A DNA stretch of 64,000 nucleotides, from positions 20,107 through 84,106 of the forward strand of contig NZ_JAALLS010000021.1 in NCBI RefSeq assembly GCF_011059105.1, in the 5' to 3' direction. The notes below the pieces were generated by a model. That model saw only the letters and a list, made by a program, of their open reading frames with translations, searched no databases and was not told the DNA's origin. Both the position numbers and the translations under genes were made by a program. How positions within the stretch are numbered: the stretch's first letter is position 1; each line of letters begins with the position of its first letter. This document shows positions 1 through 8,434 of the stretch, one piece after another. The stretch is from Fodinibius halophilus. Its GTDB lineage: Bacteria; Bacteroidota; Rhodothermia; Balneolales; Balneolaceae.

Positions 1-26
1 ACTGGTTACTGGTTACTGGTTACTGG
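1..26. repeat. Tandem heptamer repeat (ACTGGTT)n, cut by window edge
   Basis: The window opens inside 3.7 perfect copies of the 7-bp unit ACTGGTT, followed by AT-rich non-coding sequence up to base 96. The left extent is outside the window. It lies downstream of the minus-strand GntR gene. Short heptad repeats of this kind occur between genes in Bacteroidota and cyanobacteria; no function is evident. Confidence 0.8.
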
Positions 27-96
27 AAAATGAATGATGACCATCAAAAGTCAAAGCCCTCTTAATTTTAATTCCTGATTTTTTATTTCTAATTAA

Positions 97-990
97 TCAT
101 TGATCCCAAAGTTCGGCACGGATCGTCTTGGCACTCTGGTCAGAAATGCGATACTTCAATAGGATGCGACGTCGTTCAGGGATTTTCTTCTCTACAAGCT
201 TCGCACTTTCGGAGGTGTATAAAATCAAGTCTGTTTCTCTAACAAAAAGAGGCAACGACTCCCCATAGGTAGCTCCTGCCACAAAAGATCCACTGAAATT
301 AATGCTTACTTTCAGCTCATCAATAATTTTGGGGATGGTCTGATCTTCGGCAGTCACAAGCCCAATGGTATCAATAGCCGCACGGTCTACCAGCGACAAC
401 AGGGTATCCGGATCAATACCATATACGATAGGCAACAACCGCCCTTTCTCAGAAAAGTCGCGGAATTTATTCACCAGCTGTATAGGCACAAAAAGTGCGT
501 CATATTTCACGGTCTCATTATACTGGTTGGCATTGAGGATACGACTCCGAACCCCGACCTCATCTTTGATCGCATCCGCTACCATACGGCCCAGCTCTTT
601 GGTTTCCCCGATACTGGCACAACTCTCAATACGGTCGGGCCAGTCCATAAAGCTCAGCTGTTCCTGGAATAGTTCATCGATCTCTGTCTCATCCAGGCCA
701 TAACCAATCAGTTCCTCTAGTAATTTACGCATTTTTTCGGCTCCCACTTCGAGCCGATCAGCTTTATCCAGGTTCGTATTTTGGCGCTCAACGATAAAAC
801 CCTTTCCCCGTTCGCCACGAATTAGACCTTCGTCAGCTAATATGTGGTACGCCTTGCGAACGGTATGAAAACTGGATTCAAGCTGTTGCCCCAACTGACG
901 GGTAGACGGCAGGGTCTCCCCCACGCGAAACTGTTTGGTTGCAATCATCAGGCGAATGCGATCGGCAATATATTTGGCAGATGTCTTCAA
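97..990 (-). CDS. GntR-family transcriptional regulator
   Basis: Predicted cytoplasmic DNA-binding regulator of 297 aa. Residues about 5-70 form a GntR winged helix (FRVGETLPSTRQLGQQL, then HTVRKAYHILADEGLIRGERGKGFIVER), the part I am sure of. The remaining ~220 residues do not match the common FadR, UTRA or aminotransferase-like effector domains that I recognise, so the ligand is unknown. The start is a TTG at 988-990: the next upstream in-frame codon of note is a TAA at 1015-1017 with no ATG or GTG between, and an A-rich AAAGAG sits just upstream. It is transcribed away from the CHASE2 cyclase gene, which might be its neighbour target, but I see no clear operator in the gap. Confidence 0.85.
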   Translation of the reverse strand: MKTSAKYIADRIRLMIATKQFRVGETLPSTRQLGQQLESSFHTVRKAYHILADEGLIRGERGKGFIVERQNTNLDKADRLEVGAEKMRKLLEELIGYGLDETEIDELFQEQLSFMDWPDRIESCASIGETKELGRMVADAIKDEVGVRSRILNANQYNETVKYDALFVPIQLVNKFRDFSEKGRLLPIVYGIDPDTLLSLVDRAAIDTIGLVTAEDQTIPKIIDELKVSINFSGSFVAGATYGESLPLFVRETDLILYTSESAKLVEKKIPERRRILLKYRISDQSAKTIRAELWDQ

Positions 991-1397
991 AAGTACGTAA
1001 TGCTCTTTTTTTGTTTACAGCACTAAAGATAGGTGTTAGGATGATCATTCTCACAGATCGATTTAAATTAAAATATGATCCCTGTGACTGTATCTGGAAT
1101 TGCTCTTGGCGAGGTTAACACGGTGCCGACACACGCTCTTTTAAAAGGATGTTGCTTTTTCAATCATATTACTTCAAATTACAAATGGTTTTCAATCAAG
1201 CGAGTTTTATTACTGTATAATCAATTGGGGTACACATTCTCAACTTTTCAAAAAAAATACATCTGGCACTACTTGCTTTAGGGTTTTTTCTTCTTGGAGC
1301 AGTTGGTCTTTCCACTGGAATTTTTGAGGCCGTAGACCGACAAATCCTTGACTATAAGTTTCGCTATCTCCAGCAAGAAGATCCCAACAAAAAAATA
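991..1397. other. Divergent intergenic region holding an uncalled N-terminal extension of the cyclase
   Basis: About 400 bp between the GntR gene (minus) and the conservative GTG start of the cyclase (plus). The left part should hold both promoters. From 1221 onward the cyclase frame is open and encodes a basic stretch followed by an obvious transmembrane helix (LALLALGFFLLGAVGLSTGIF), so the real protein begins well before 1398. No ATG, GTG or TTG lies in that frame after the TAA at 1218-1220. An ATG at 1185 in the same frame is separated from it by this stop, and an A8 run (1250-1257) is a possible frameshift point. Confidence 0.6.
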
Positions 1398-3398
1398 GTG
1401 TTGGTTACCATAGACGAAAAAAGCCTCTCATACTTTAACCAAAATGGTATGTATTGGCCCTGGCCGCGGGAGTTCTATCAAATAACAACCGACTATCTCA
1501 AGAAGTCGGGGGCTGACCTTATTGTCTATGACATCCTTTTTGACACCCCGGACTTTGATCGTCGTAACATTTCGGGCACACTCAGTGATAAACGATTTAT
1601 GCAATCACTCAAAAGGGCCAACAACAGTATTCTTGCTTTCAAATCTACGGCAATCCAAGATTCTGTGGCGACAGCCGTAACCCGCTACCCATCGCTGAAA
1701 CACCATCAAATAGCTCATGAAGCCCCCTATCATCAACCACATCTACTCACCTCTCGTCCGATAAACAAGTTTGGCAACGTTGCACAAGGGCTGGGAAATA
1801 CAGTCATGTCTGGCGACGAAGATGGCCTCATCCGATCGGTCCACCTTTTTGACAGTTTGGCTCACAAAGGATTTGTACCCACTCTATCGATGGCCGCCTA
1901 CCTGGAGCTACAAAATGAGGAGCACAAACTGGCATGGACCGACAAAGGATTGCAAGTTGGAAATACAAATATTCCGCTCCAAGAAAATGGCGACTACCTT
2001 ATCAACTGGTACCAAAAGGGGGGCGTACAGAAGGGGACATTTCCCTATTACTCTTTTCATGCCATCGTTCAAAGTGCCATTAAGAAAATGCGTGACTCCA
2101 CGGCCACGGTATCAATACCCCCATCCACATTCAAAGACAAGATCGTAATTATTGGAGCTTCTGCAGCCGGCCTCGGAGACATAAAAAGCACACCGATGAG
2201 TTCGCTCGAGCCCTTTCCAGGAATGGAAATTCAGGCTACAATTTTGAATAACCTTATTGGGGATAACTTTATTACTGAACTCCCATTCTGGCTAAAAGTT
2301 ACTTTTCTACTGCTACTTTGTTCAGGAATTCCTTTTGCCATCGCCTATACCCGGCCTACGAATGGCGCGGCAGTAATAGTTAGTTTCTTGTTGATAATTT
2401 TGTTTACCGGGCTCGCACTTTTTAGCTACAACAGAATTTGGTTTCCCACGGGTATGTTTTTTGTGATGGGGGTTATTGCTTATAGTGGTTCAGCAGCATA
2501 TAAATACTTCGCCGAAGAAAAACAGAAGAAAAAGATCAGATCGGCCTTTGGTCAGTATGTACAGCCAGAATTTGTAAAACAACTGATTGCCCAACCCAAC
2601 CTGCTAAAGTTGGGAGGTGAAAAGAAGTACCTGACTGTTATGTTTTCAGATCTGGCCGGTTTTACCACCATTTCAGAATCCAAACCACCCGAAGAGCTTG
2701 TATCATTCCTCAATGAATACCTGGGGGCAATGACGAATATCATTTTTGAACACTCAGGCACCGTTGATAAGTATATCGGGGATGCTGTCATGGCTTTTTG
2801 GGGTGCTCCTATCAGCCAAAAGAATCATGCGGAACTTGCTTGTCGCAGTACCATACAGATGCTTGAAAAAGTAAATCAAATGACTCCCCAAAATACCGAT
2901 ACCCATGCTCGTTTTGGTATTGCAAGCGGGGAGATGATTGTTGGGAATATCGGATCCTATAATAGATTCAATTATACTGTGCTCGGCGATACGGTAAATC
3001 TTGCTGCCCGCATGGAAGCGGCTAATAAAAATTACGGAAGTCGCGCCATGATCTCCGAACACACCTACCGTCAAGTAAAAGACAAATTTTTATGCCGCCA
3101 GCTCGATATGCTTGTTGTTAAGGGTAAAACCAAACCCGTAAAGGTGTACGAGTTAATGGCTGACAAGGAATCTTCAAAAGATTTTAAAAAACTCGAAAAA
3201 GCAGCACAAATTTACCAGAAAGGCCTCGATAGTTACTATCAACGAAATTGGGATGATGCTATCAGTACCTTTCAAGATGTAACAGAACTATTACCTGACG
3301 ACGGCCCCTCACAACTGTATATTGAGAGATGTCAGAAATTCAAAAACAATCCACCCGCCAAAGACTGGGATGGGGTCTTCCATCTTAAAACAAAATAA
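1398..3398 (+). CDS. CHASE2-domain class III adenylate/guanylate cyclase
   Basis: Membrane receptor that should make cAMP (or cGMP) in response to an extracytoplasmic signal. Counted from the GTG at 1398, residues 1 to ~290 are a CHASE2 sensor (VTIDEKSL, YWPWPREFY, DILFDTPD), about 297-370 hold three membrane helices, and about 405-590 form the class III cyclase domain. The two metal-binding Asp are present (D418 in FSDLAGFT, D462 in YIGDAVMAFWG), as are the transition-state residues N534 and R538 in DTVNLAARME. A short TPR-like tail follows (600-650). The first transmembrane helix is encoded upstream of the GTG, in frame from 1221, so this start is a placeholder. The SH3-M48 protease gene follows 10 bp downstream, probably in the same transcript. 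Confidence 0.88.
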   Translation: MLVTIDEKSLSYFNQNGMYWPWPREFYQITTDYLKKSGADLIVYDILFDTPDFDRRNISGTLSDKRFMQSLKRANNSILAFKSTAIQDSVATAVTRYPSLKHHQIAHEAPYHQPHLLTSRPINKFGNVAQGLGNTVMSGDEDGLIRSVHLFDSLAHKGFVPTLSMAAYLELQNEEHKLAWTDKGLQVGNTNIPLQENGDYLINWYQKGGVQKGTFPYYSFHAIVQSAIKKMRDSTATVSIPPSTFKDKIVIIGASAAGLGDIKSTPMSSLEPFPGMEIQATILNNLIGDNFITELPFWLKVTFLLLLCSGIPFAIAYTRPTNGAAVIVSFLLIILFTGLALFSYNRIWFPTGMFFVMGVIAYSGSAAYKYFAEEKQKKKIRSAFGQYVQPEFVKQLIAQPNLLKLGGEKKYLTVMFSDLAGFTTISESKPPEELVSFLNEYLGAMTNIIFEHSGTVDKYIGDAVMAFWGAPISQKNHAELACRSTIQMLEKVNQMTPQNTDTHARFGIASGEMIVGNIGSYNRFNYTVLGDTVNLAARMEAANKNYGSRAMISEHTYRQVKDKFLCRQLDMLVVKGKTKPVKVYELMADKESSKDFKKLEKAAQIYQKGLDSYYQRNWDDAISTFQDVTELLPDDGPSQLYIERCQKFKNNPPAKDWDGVFHLKTK

Positions 3399-3408
3399 AG
3401 AGATCACT

Positions 3409-4701
3409 ATGGTTCGTAAGTTCATCATTTCTTTGTTCCTAGCACTAGTTGCAACACTCATACTGGATACGATCAGCATTAAAAACAGTGTTGATATGCG
3501 TAACGGCCCAGGCTCGTACTATAAACTATTATTGCGACTAAAACCGGGAGCAGAAGTAGACCAGCTGGACCAACAACAACAGTGGATCAAAGTTAAAGCC
3601 CAAGAACAAACAGGGTGGATACCTGAACGTTCTGTCCATCACCAAGAACAAAATAAAGAATCTAAACCGGACGATGATCTACAATCAAACGCCCAAAATG
3701 CTTTTGATGAACTATCCGGGGGAGATAAAGCTGATACTGCCGATGATCCCTATGCCTCGCGTGCCCAAGTTGCTGCTGCCGTAAAAGGATTTGCAAAAGA
3801 TTTCACATCTCAAAAGGGTTCCTCTCAGGAAGAAAATCTCCTTCAAAACTTTGATGGTCTGGTCAATGCATCTGATTATAAGCAATTTAGAGAACAACGG
3901 TTGCACAATTGGAGCTGGGCTAAAGCCCAATCACGATTTTCTATTGATCCCAATAAAGCTCCAAAGTTTAATCCCCTGAGGGAAAAAGCAGGATGGGGAA
4001 TCGCAAATGTAATTGCGCAACAAGGACTAATAAAAAATGACGATCTGCAACAGTACTTAACTCATATTGCACTGATTATTGCTGAAAACTCTCATCGATA
4101 CGAGACTTCGGTTCAAGTTTATATTCTCGACTCTGAGGATGTAACTGGTTATGCCTCACCCAATGGCATTATCTTTGTTTCTAAAGGTGCCCTTAAGCTA
4201 ATGAAAAACGAAGCAGAATTTGCGTTTTTCGTTGCTCACGAATTGGCTCATATCGTTTTCAATCATGGGGTTAAAGAAAGCAAAAAACGAGAAACAAAAA
4301 TCAAGGCTGATGAGGCATTCGAGGAGTTAAATCAAGAGATAGACAAAGAACGGAACGAAAAATATATCAAAACAGAAGCCGAGCTTACCGAATGGGCAAA
4401 TCAGGTTTATGAATATACGGTCAAAGATCGACTCAATAAATATGAACATGAAGCAGACTACTGGGGACTCGTCTATACCTATCGCGCGGGATATGATGCT
4501 ACCGCAGCACTTGACTTACTAACACGTATTTATAAGCGACAAGGTGATTTTGAACGCGGTATCGGACTTGTTAAGTGGCAAGGTACCTCTTTGCAAAAGA
4601 GAATTTCTAAGATCAGAAACCATATCGCAGATTTTGATATTCCCAGAGGCTTTGGAAGCCGCCACCCTGAATTCTTTACCAGAAAAATTCAAGAGCTTTA
4701 A
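3409..4701 (+). CDS. Secreted SH3-domain M48 family zinc metalloprotease
   Basis: Exported protease of 430 aa. The start chosen is the ATG at 3409, preceded by AAAGAG, because it gives a clean signal peptide (MVRKFIISLFLALVATLILD); the same frame also runs open into the cyclase gene. Residues ~25-75 are a bacterial SH3 domain (VDMRNGPGSYYKLLLRL, QTGWIPERSV). A linker rich in Asp, Gln and Ser follows, then the M48 peptidase domain with the zinc motif HELAH (H277, E278, H281) and the third ligand E346 in EHEAD. Such proteins usually act in envelope quality control. It lies 10 bp after the cyclase and ends at a strong terminator shared with the convergent TonB receptor gene. Confidence 0.88.
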   Translation: MVRKFIISLFLALVATLILDTISIKNSVDMRNGPGSYYKLLLRLKPGAEVDQLDQQQQWIKVKAQEQTGWIPERSVHHQEQNKESKPDDDLQSNAQNAFDELSGGDKADTADDPYASRAQVAAAVKGFAKDFTSQKGSSQEENLLQNFDGLVNASDYKQFREQRLHNWSWAKAQSRFSIDPNKAPKFNPLREKAGWGIANVIAQQGLIKNDDLQQYLTHIALIIAENSHRYETSVQVYILDSEDVTGYASPNGIIFVSKGALKLMKNEAEFAFFVAHELAHIVFNHGVKESKKRETKIKADEAFEELNQEIDKERNEKYIKTEAELTEWANQVYEYTVKDRLNKYEHEADYWGLVYTYRAGYDATAALDLLTRIYKRQGDFERGIGLVKWQGTSLQKRISKIRNHIADFDIPRGFGSRHPEFFTRKIQEL

Positions 4702-4731
4702 TAGGTATATTTCACTACCACATTAAACAAC

Positions 4732-4763
4732 AAAAGCCCTTTCCTAAACCGGAAGGGCTTTTT
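4732..4763. terminator. Bidirectional rho-independent terminator
   Basis: Arms AAAAGCCCTT and AAGGGCTTTT enclose a loop containing a further CC/GG pair and are flanked by A and T runs, so it can work in both directions. It lies between the convergent M48 protease and TonB receptor genes. Confidence 0.85.
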
Positions 4764-4792
4764 GTTGGTGAGAAAAGCAGTTATTAGATCGC

Positions 4793-7264
4793 TTAAAGTC
4801 TGAGACCATCAAAGTTATACTTGACTGAAAGCCAATACGTACGGCCCTGAGGAGCAGCTCCAAGAAGATCTACCTTTTCATTATCAAATACATTATTTAC
4901 ACTCCCCTGAACAGAAAGTCCGGTATCAGCAATATCAAAGCCGGTAGACAGATCCAATTGAAACTTTGCAGGCAGCTCTTCTTTATCAGTCAGATCTCCG
5001 TCATCATCTAACAGTACATTCGTATTCCAGTATCCTGAATTGTACTGGTAGCTGTCTTGCCAGCGGCCTTTTATTTTGAAAAACGGAGCCTGTAAAGACG
5101 AACTGTCAAAGATATTCTTTGCCGTTATTCCCCCTTTTACTTTTAATGGTGGTGTATTCAATGGCAACGTAGCATCAGTAGTTTCATTGGTAAAATCAGT
5201 AAGCTTAATAGTAGACATGCTAGCTGAAATGCTGTAGTTATCATTAAAATAGTAGTTTAAGCCTATATCAAAACCTTGCACTGTTGCTTCACCAAAGTTG
5301 ATATACGTTTGTAAAGCCGTAAAATTACTTCCTTGAACCATAACCGGACTTCCATTTTGATATGCTATGGTATTGGCCCCATCTGCTACAACATCTGTCC
5401 CAATGAAGTTTTTATACCAAGAGATATATCCTACTACATCTACAAAAAGTTTTTCACCAAAAATCCCTTTGTATCCAAGTTCCACTGAATTAACCTCTTC
5501 CGGATTTGTGGGGTCAATGGTGTTAACAACATTTCCGCCGGCATCTTTTATTGTATATCCCTCATTATTTCCTTTGATCAGGAAATCATAATTTGGAGCA
5601 AAAAGATCCGGAACCGGTATATAAGCATGGCTTTGTAATATTGTAGGAGTAGTATATGCCCGGTTATAGGTAGCCCGGATATTATGTCCAGGTGCAGCTG
5701 TAAAAACTAAAGATCCCTTGGGACTAAACTGCATATCATAATCACTGTTTCCATCCAACCGAGCCGCAGCAACTAACTGCAACTGATCAGGGATTACATC
5801 ATAGTCAACCTGAAGATAGCCGCCCATTAACTCACGACTAATATCTTGTCCGGAACCATCTTGTAGATAGGTACCCTTGGATTCTGGCATAAACTTTCGG
5901 TATTGCACACCGGTAACCAATGAGAGAGCTCCGAAGGTATTGTTATACTGGAGTTCTGAATCATAAATTTGGGTATCATCAATAAAGGAGACACTTTCGC
6001 GAATACTCTCAATATCTACCTGATCCAGTGATGCCCCGGCATTTACCGCTGCCTGTACTGCTGGTACCACCTGGTTAAGCTGATAACTGCCGGCCTTATT
6101 TCCTGTTCGGCTAAACTGCGCATACCAATGGCTGCCACTTACTTGCAATGTCTGATAGTCTACCTCCCAATCTTTGATTCGGTTTCGGCCATTTGAAGTA
6201 AGAGAAAACTGATCTGTTGATGACCATCCATAAGTACCGGAAACTTTCCAATCACCCATTTTATAATATAAGGACCCATTAATTTTGGTAGCTCCTACAT
6301 CATAATTTTCTACTACATCCGACTCAAACACTGTATTAGCCGACGTTGGCTTAGTACCGGCCGTCTGGTAAAAGTGCAAGCTGTCTTCACGTTTTGGCTT
6401 AAAATCAACGGCTTTCATATACTGTCCGGTAACCTTCCATCCAAAACTATTATTTACGGTACCGGCTACGCGATAAGTGATATCTCGAAGCTTTTGATTA
6501 CCTGCTTTGGCGGCAACCGTTACTCCCGACTGATCCCACGGATCTTTGGTTGTAACATTAATAACACCTGATCCTGCATTAGGTCCGTACAATGCAGCAG
6601 CAGGCCCCAATACAACCTCGATACTTTTTAAATCAATCTTGCTGGAAGGTAAAAAGTTACCCTGCGGCAAACCTGTACCTCCAAGGGTAGCTATACGTCC
6701 GTCAATTAAAAATAACATGCGCGTATTAAAACTACTGTTAAAACCACGGGCAGAAACCAGCTGTGTATTCACCCCGGCATTTGAGAAATTAATCCCCTTT
6801 AAGTTCGCTATGGAAGACATAAACGTATTTCCACCTGAAGTTGCAAGCTCTTCACTGGAAATACGTTCTATAGTAGTTGGCGACTCTAATAGCTTTTCTG
6901 GCTGCTTAGATCCAGACACCACTACTTCATCCCCAGACCAAACGGTCTTCTCAAGCTGAATATCGACCGTTGTGGTTTTACCTGCCACAACAGAAACAGG
7001 CTCACTTTCAAAAGTAGCAAAGCCTAAATACGTTGCTTTTATGCGATATTGCCCTTCTGCTACATTGGTAATTTCGTACACGCCTGAACCATCTGTTGCG
7101 GCTCCTCTGGTCGTACCAACTAACGATACATTTACTCCGGGCATTACCTTTCCCGATTCCTGATCTGTAACCGTACCCTTTATGGCACCACCATTTTGAG
7201 CCCATCCACTTGATGCTATGCCCATCAAGGCACACAACAATGTAATAGTTGCTAGTTTTTTCAT
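4793..7264 (-). CDS. TonB-dependent outer-membrane receptor with carboxypeptidase-regulatory domain
   Basis: Outer-membrane beta-barrel importer of 823 aa. The ATG at 7264 is preferred over one 12 bp upstream because it begins a standard signal peptide (MKKLATITLLCALMGIASSGWAQ). Residues ~28-110 form a CarboxypepD_reg-like beta-sandwich (IKGTVTDQESGKVMPGVNVS), ~115-230 the plug (RMLFLIDGR, IEVVLGPAAALYGPNAGSGVIN) and the rest the barrel, ending in an aromatic-rich strand (YWLSVKYNFDGLRL). It lacks an adjacent SusD and the SusC signature, so it is a stand-alone receptor. It is the last gene of the regulator-hydrolase cluster but has its own upstream region with a copy of the 16-bp palindrome at 7330-7345. 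It probably imports that pathway's substrate (inference). Confidence 0.93.
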   Translation of the reverse strand: MKKLATITLLCALMGIASSGWAQNGGAIKGTVTDQESGKVMPGVNVSLVGTTRGAATDGSGVYEITNVAEGQYRIKATYLGFATFESEPVSVVAGKTTTVDIQLEKTVWSGDEVVVSGSKQPEKLLESPTTIERISSEELATSGGNTFMSSIANLKGINFSNAGVNTQLVSARGFNSSFNTRMLFLIDGRIATLGGTGLPQGNFLPSSKIDLKSIEVVLGPAAALYGPNAGSGVINVTTKDPWDQSGVTVAAKAGNQKLRDITYRVAGTVNNSFGWKVTGQYMKAVDFKPKREDSLHFYQTAGTKPTSANTVFESDVVENYDVGATKINGSLYYKMGDWKVSGTYGWSSTDQFSLTSNGRNRIKDWEVDYQTLQVSGSHWYAQFSRTGNKAGSYQLNQVVPAVQAAVNAGASLDQVDIESIRESVSFIDDTQIYDSELQYNNTFGALSLVTGVQYRKFMPESKGTYLQDGSGQDISRELMGGYLQVDYDVIPDQLQLVAAARLDGNSDYDMQFSPKGSLVFTAAPGHNIRATYNRAYTTPTILQSHAYIPVPDLFAPNYDFLIKGNNEGYTIKDAGGNVVNTIDPTNPEEVNSVELGYKGIFGEKLFVDVVGYISWYKNFIGTDVVADGANTIAYQNGSPVMVQGSNFTALQTYINFGEATVQGFDIGLNYYFNDNYSISASMSTIKLTDFTNETTDATLPLNTPPLKVKGGITAKNIFDSSSLQAPFFKIKGRWQDSYQYNSGYWNTNVLLDDDGDLTDKEELPAKFQLDLSTGFDIADTGLSVQGSVNNVFDNEKVDLLGAAPQGRTYWLSVKYNFDGLRL

Positions 7265-7329
7265 AATAATCCCCATTTACAGTTTATGTTGCCGTTTACC
7301 TTTATAACACTTTTCATGTTTATCAAAGT

Positions 7330-7345
7330 TTTGGAAAATTTCAAA
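7330..7345. promoter_or_regulatory. 16-bp palindromic operator candidate upstream of TonB receptor
   Basis: TTTGGAAAATTTCAAA, matching TTTGRAANNTTYCAAA. It lies 65 bp before the receptor start and just after the end of the hydrolase gene. The same pattern precedes the regulator gene (14854) and the enzyme operon (14273), and the two ends pair (TTTGRAA with TTYCAAA). It is the probable binding site of the GbsR/MarR-type regulator. Confidence 0.7.
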
Positions 7346-7351
7346 CACTAA

Positions 7352-8434
7352 TTACTTTATTTTTTTATTACCGCCTTCTATATGCCTTAACATGGCGCTA
7401 AATACCTTTTGGGGTTTTTCGATGAAGGGAGTATGCCCACAATCATCGATATATCGTACAGCTACTTCGCCCCCTTCTCCTTTATATTTCTCCAGGGCAT
7501 ACTCAATTTGAGAAATCATCGGTTGGGGCGGATAGCGATCTTGACCCGGCCAACCTTCCCGTAGCTTCAACCTTCCCTGGTACCCCGGATCTGAATAAGA
7601 CTGTTCAGCAATAATTCGATCATCTGTCCCATGGATCCAGAGCAGAGGGGGCTTCGGGCTGGCCTCAACAAATTGCGATAGCAATGCTATATTATACTTT
7701 GGTGAAAGCGCATTCACCGGGCCATAACTTCCGGGGGCTACCCCCGGCCAATAATCAGACTTCTTGTAATCTCCCGGATACTGTTGTGGACCTGTATGTA
7801 TCTGGAACATAGCTGACAAAATATCCTCCTCGCGCATTGCCCGGAACCCATTTTTCCAAAAAAGCCGGTTCATTGTGTTCCGGGGTGAAAACATCGTGTC
7901 AGATTCCGAACGGTCTTGCTCCTCAATACGCTCCACAAACTCGGATACTACAATACCCCCGCCTGAACCAGAAAAGTCCTCGTTATTTGCAATTCCTTTG
8001 GCACCATGAATACCTCCAAATCCCATGGGCGGACCCGGCGCCATTAATGTTGCTGTACGTATTTGGCCAGCAAACTCTGCTATCATTCTCCAGCATATAA
8101 AACCGCCAAGTGAATGACCTATCAGGTGAAAGGGACCTAGCTCCATAGCTGCAATTAGAGCACCTAAATCATCTATCCAATCCTGTGTTCCTTCAGTAGC
8201 ATCAATTAGCTTATCTTCAGTTTTCCCAAATCCCCTCAGGTCGGGGGCTACACAATAGTAGTTTTCAGACATCTCCAGCATAAACCCTTCCCAGATAGTG
8301 GAACAACTGGTATTTCCGTGAAGAAAAAGCATAGTCGGATTTTCTTCTTTCCCGGCCGTTAACAGGTGCATGCGTAGCCGACTGGTATCAACATGCTGAA
8401 CTTCTATACCATCAAGATGCCTTATTTTATCCAT
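7352..8434 (-). CDS. Alpha/beta hydrolase (cytoplasmic)
   Basis: Alpha/beta-hydrolase fold enzyme of 360 aa, without a signal peptide. The visible catalytic set is: oxyanion motif LFLHGN, nucleophile S108 in GHSLGG, an acid at D271/D272 in HGTDDRI, and H334 in DCGHTPF. It carries a ~100-residue cap between ~130 and 245, longer than in simple esterases and more like epoxide hydrolase or haloalkane dehalogenase relatives. The ATG at 8434 lies inside the last codons of the acyl-CoA synthetase gene (ATGGATAA, 8-bp overlap), indicating translational coupling; the longer reading frame upstream is overlap with that gene. Substrate unknown; in the cluster it is the last cytoplasmic enzyme before the TonB receptor. 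Confidence 0.88.
   Translation of the reverse strand: MDKIRHLDGIEVQHVDTSRLRMHLLTAGKEENPTMLFLHGNTSCSTIWEGFMLEMSENYYCVAPDLRGFGKTEDKLIDATEGTQDWIDDLGALIAAMELGPFHLIGHSLGGFICWRMIAEFAGQIRTATLMAPGPPMGFGGIHGAKGIANNEDFSGSGGGIVVSEFVERIEEQDRSESDTMFSPRNTMNRLFWKNGFRAMREEDILSAMFQIHTGPQQYPGDYKKSDYWPGVAPGSYGPVNALSPKYNIALLSQFVEASPKPPLLWIHGTDDRIIAEQSYSDPGYQGRLKLREGWPGQDRYPPQPMISQIEYALEKYKGEGGEVAVRYIDDCGHTPFIEKPQKVFSAMLRHIEGGNKKIK

Noticed and set aside
1-26. CRISPR or attachment-site repeat at the window edge
   Set aside because: The unit is only 7 bp and directly tandem, so it fits neither.
1075-1281. A 68-codon plus-strand ORF before the cyclase
   Set aside because: It overlaps the cyclase N-terminal coding frame in another frame and has no recognisable content; the cyclase frame gives a clear membrane helix there.
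4793-7264. The TonB receptor as a SusC protein
   Set aside because: No SusD is next to it, the plug lacks the SusC-specific segments, and the length (823 aa) is shorter than the two SusC proteins here.
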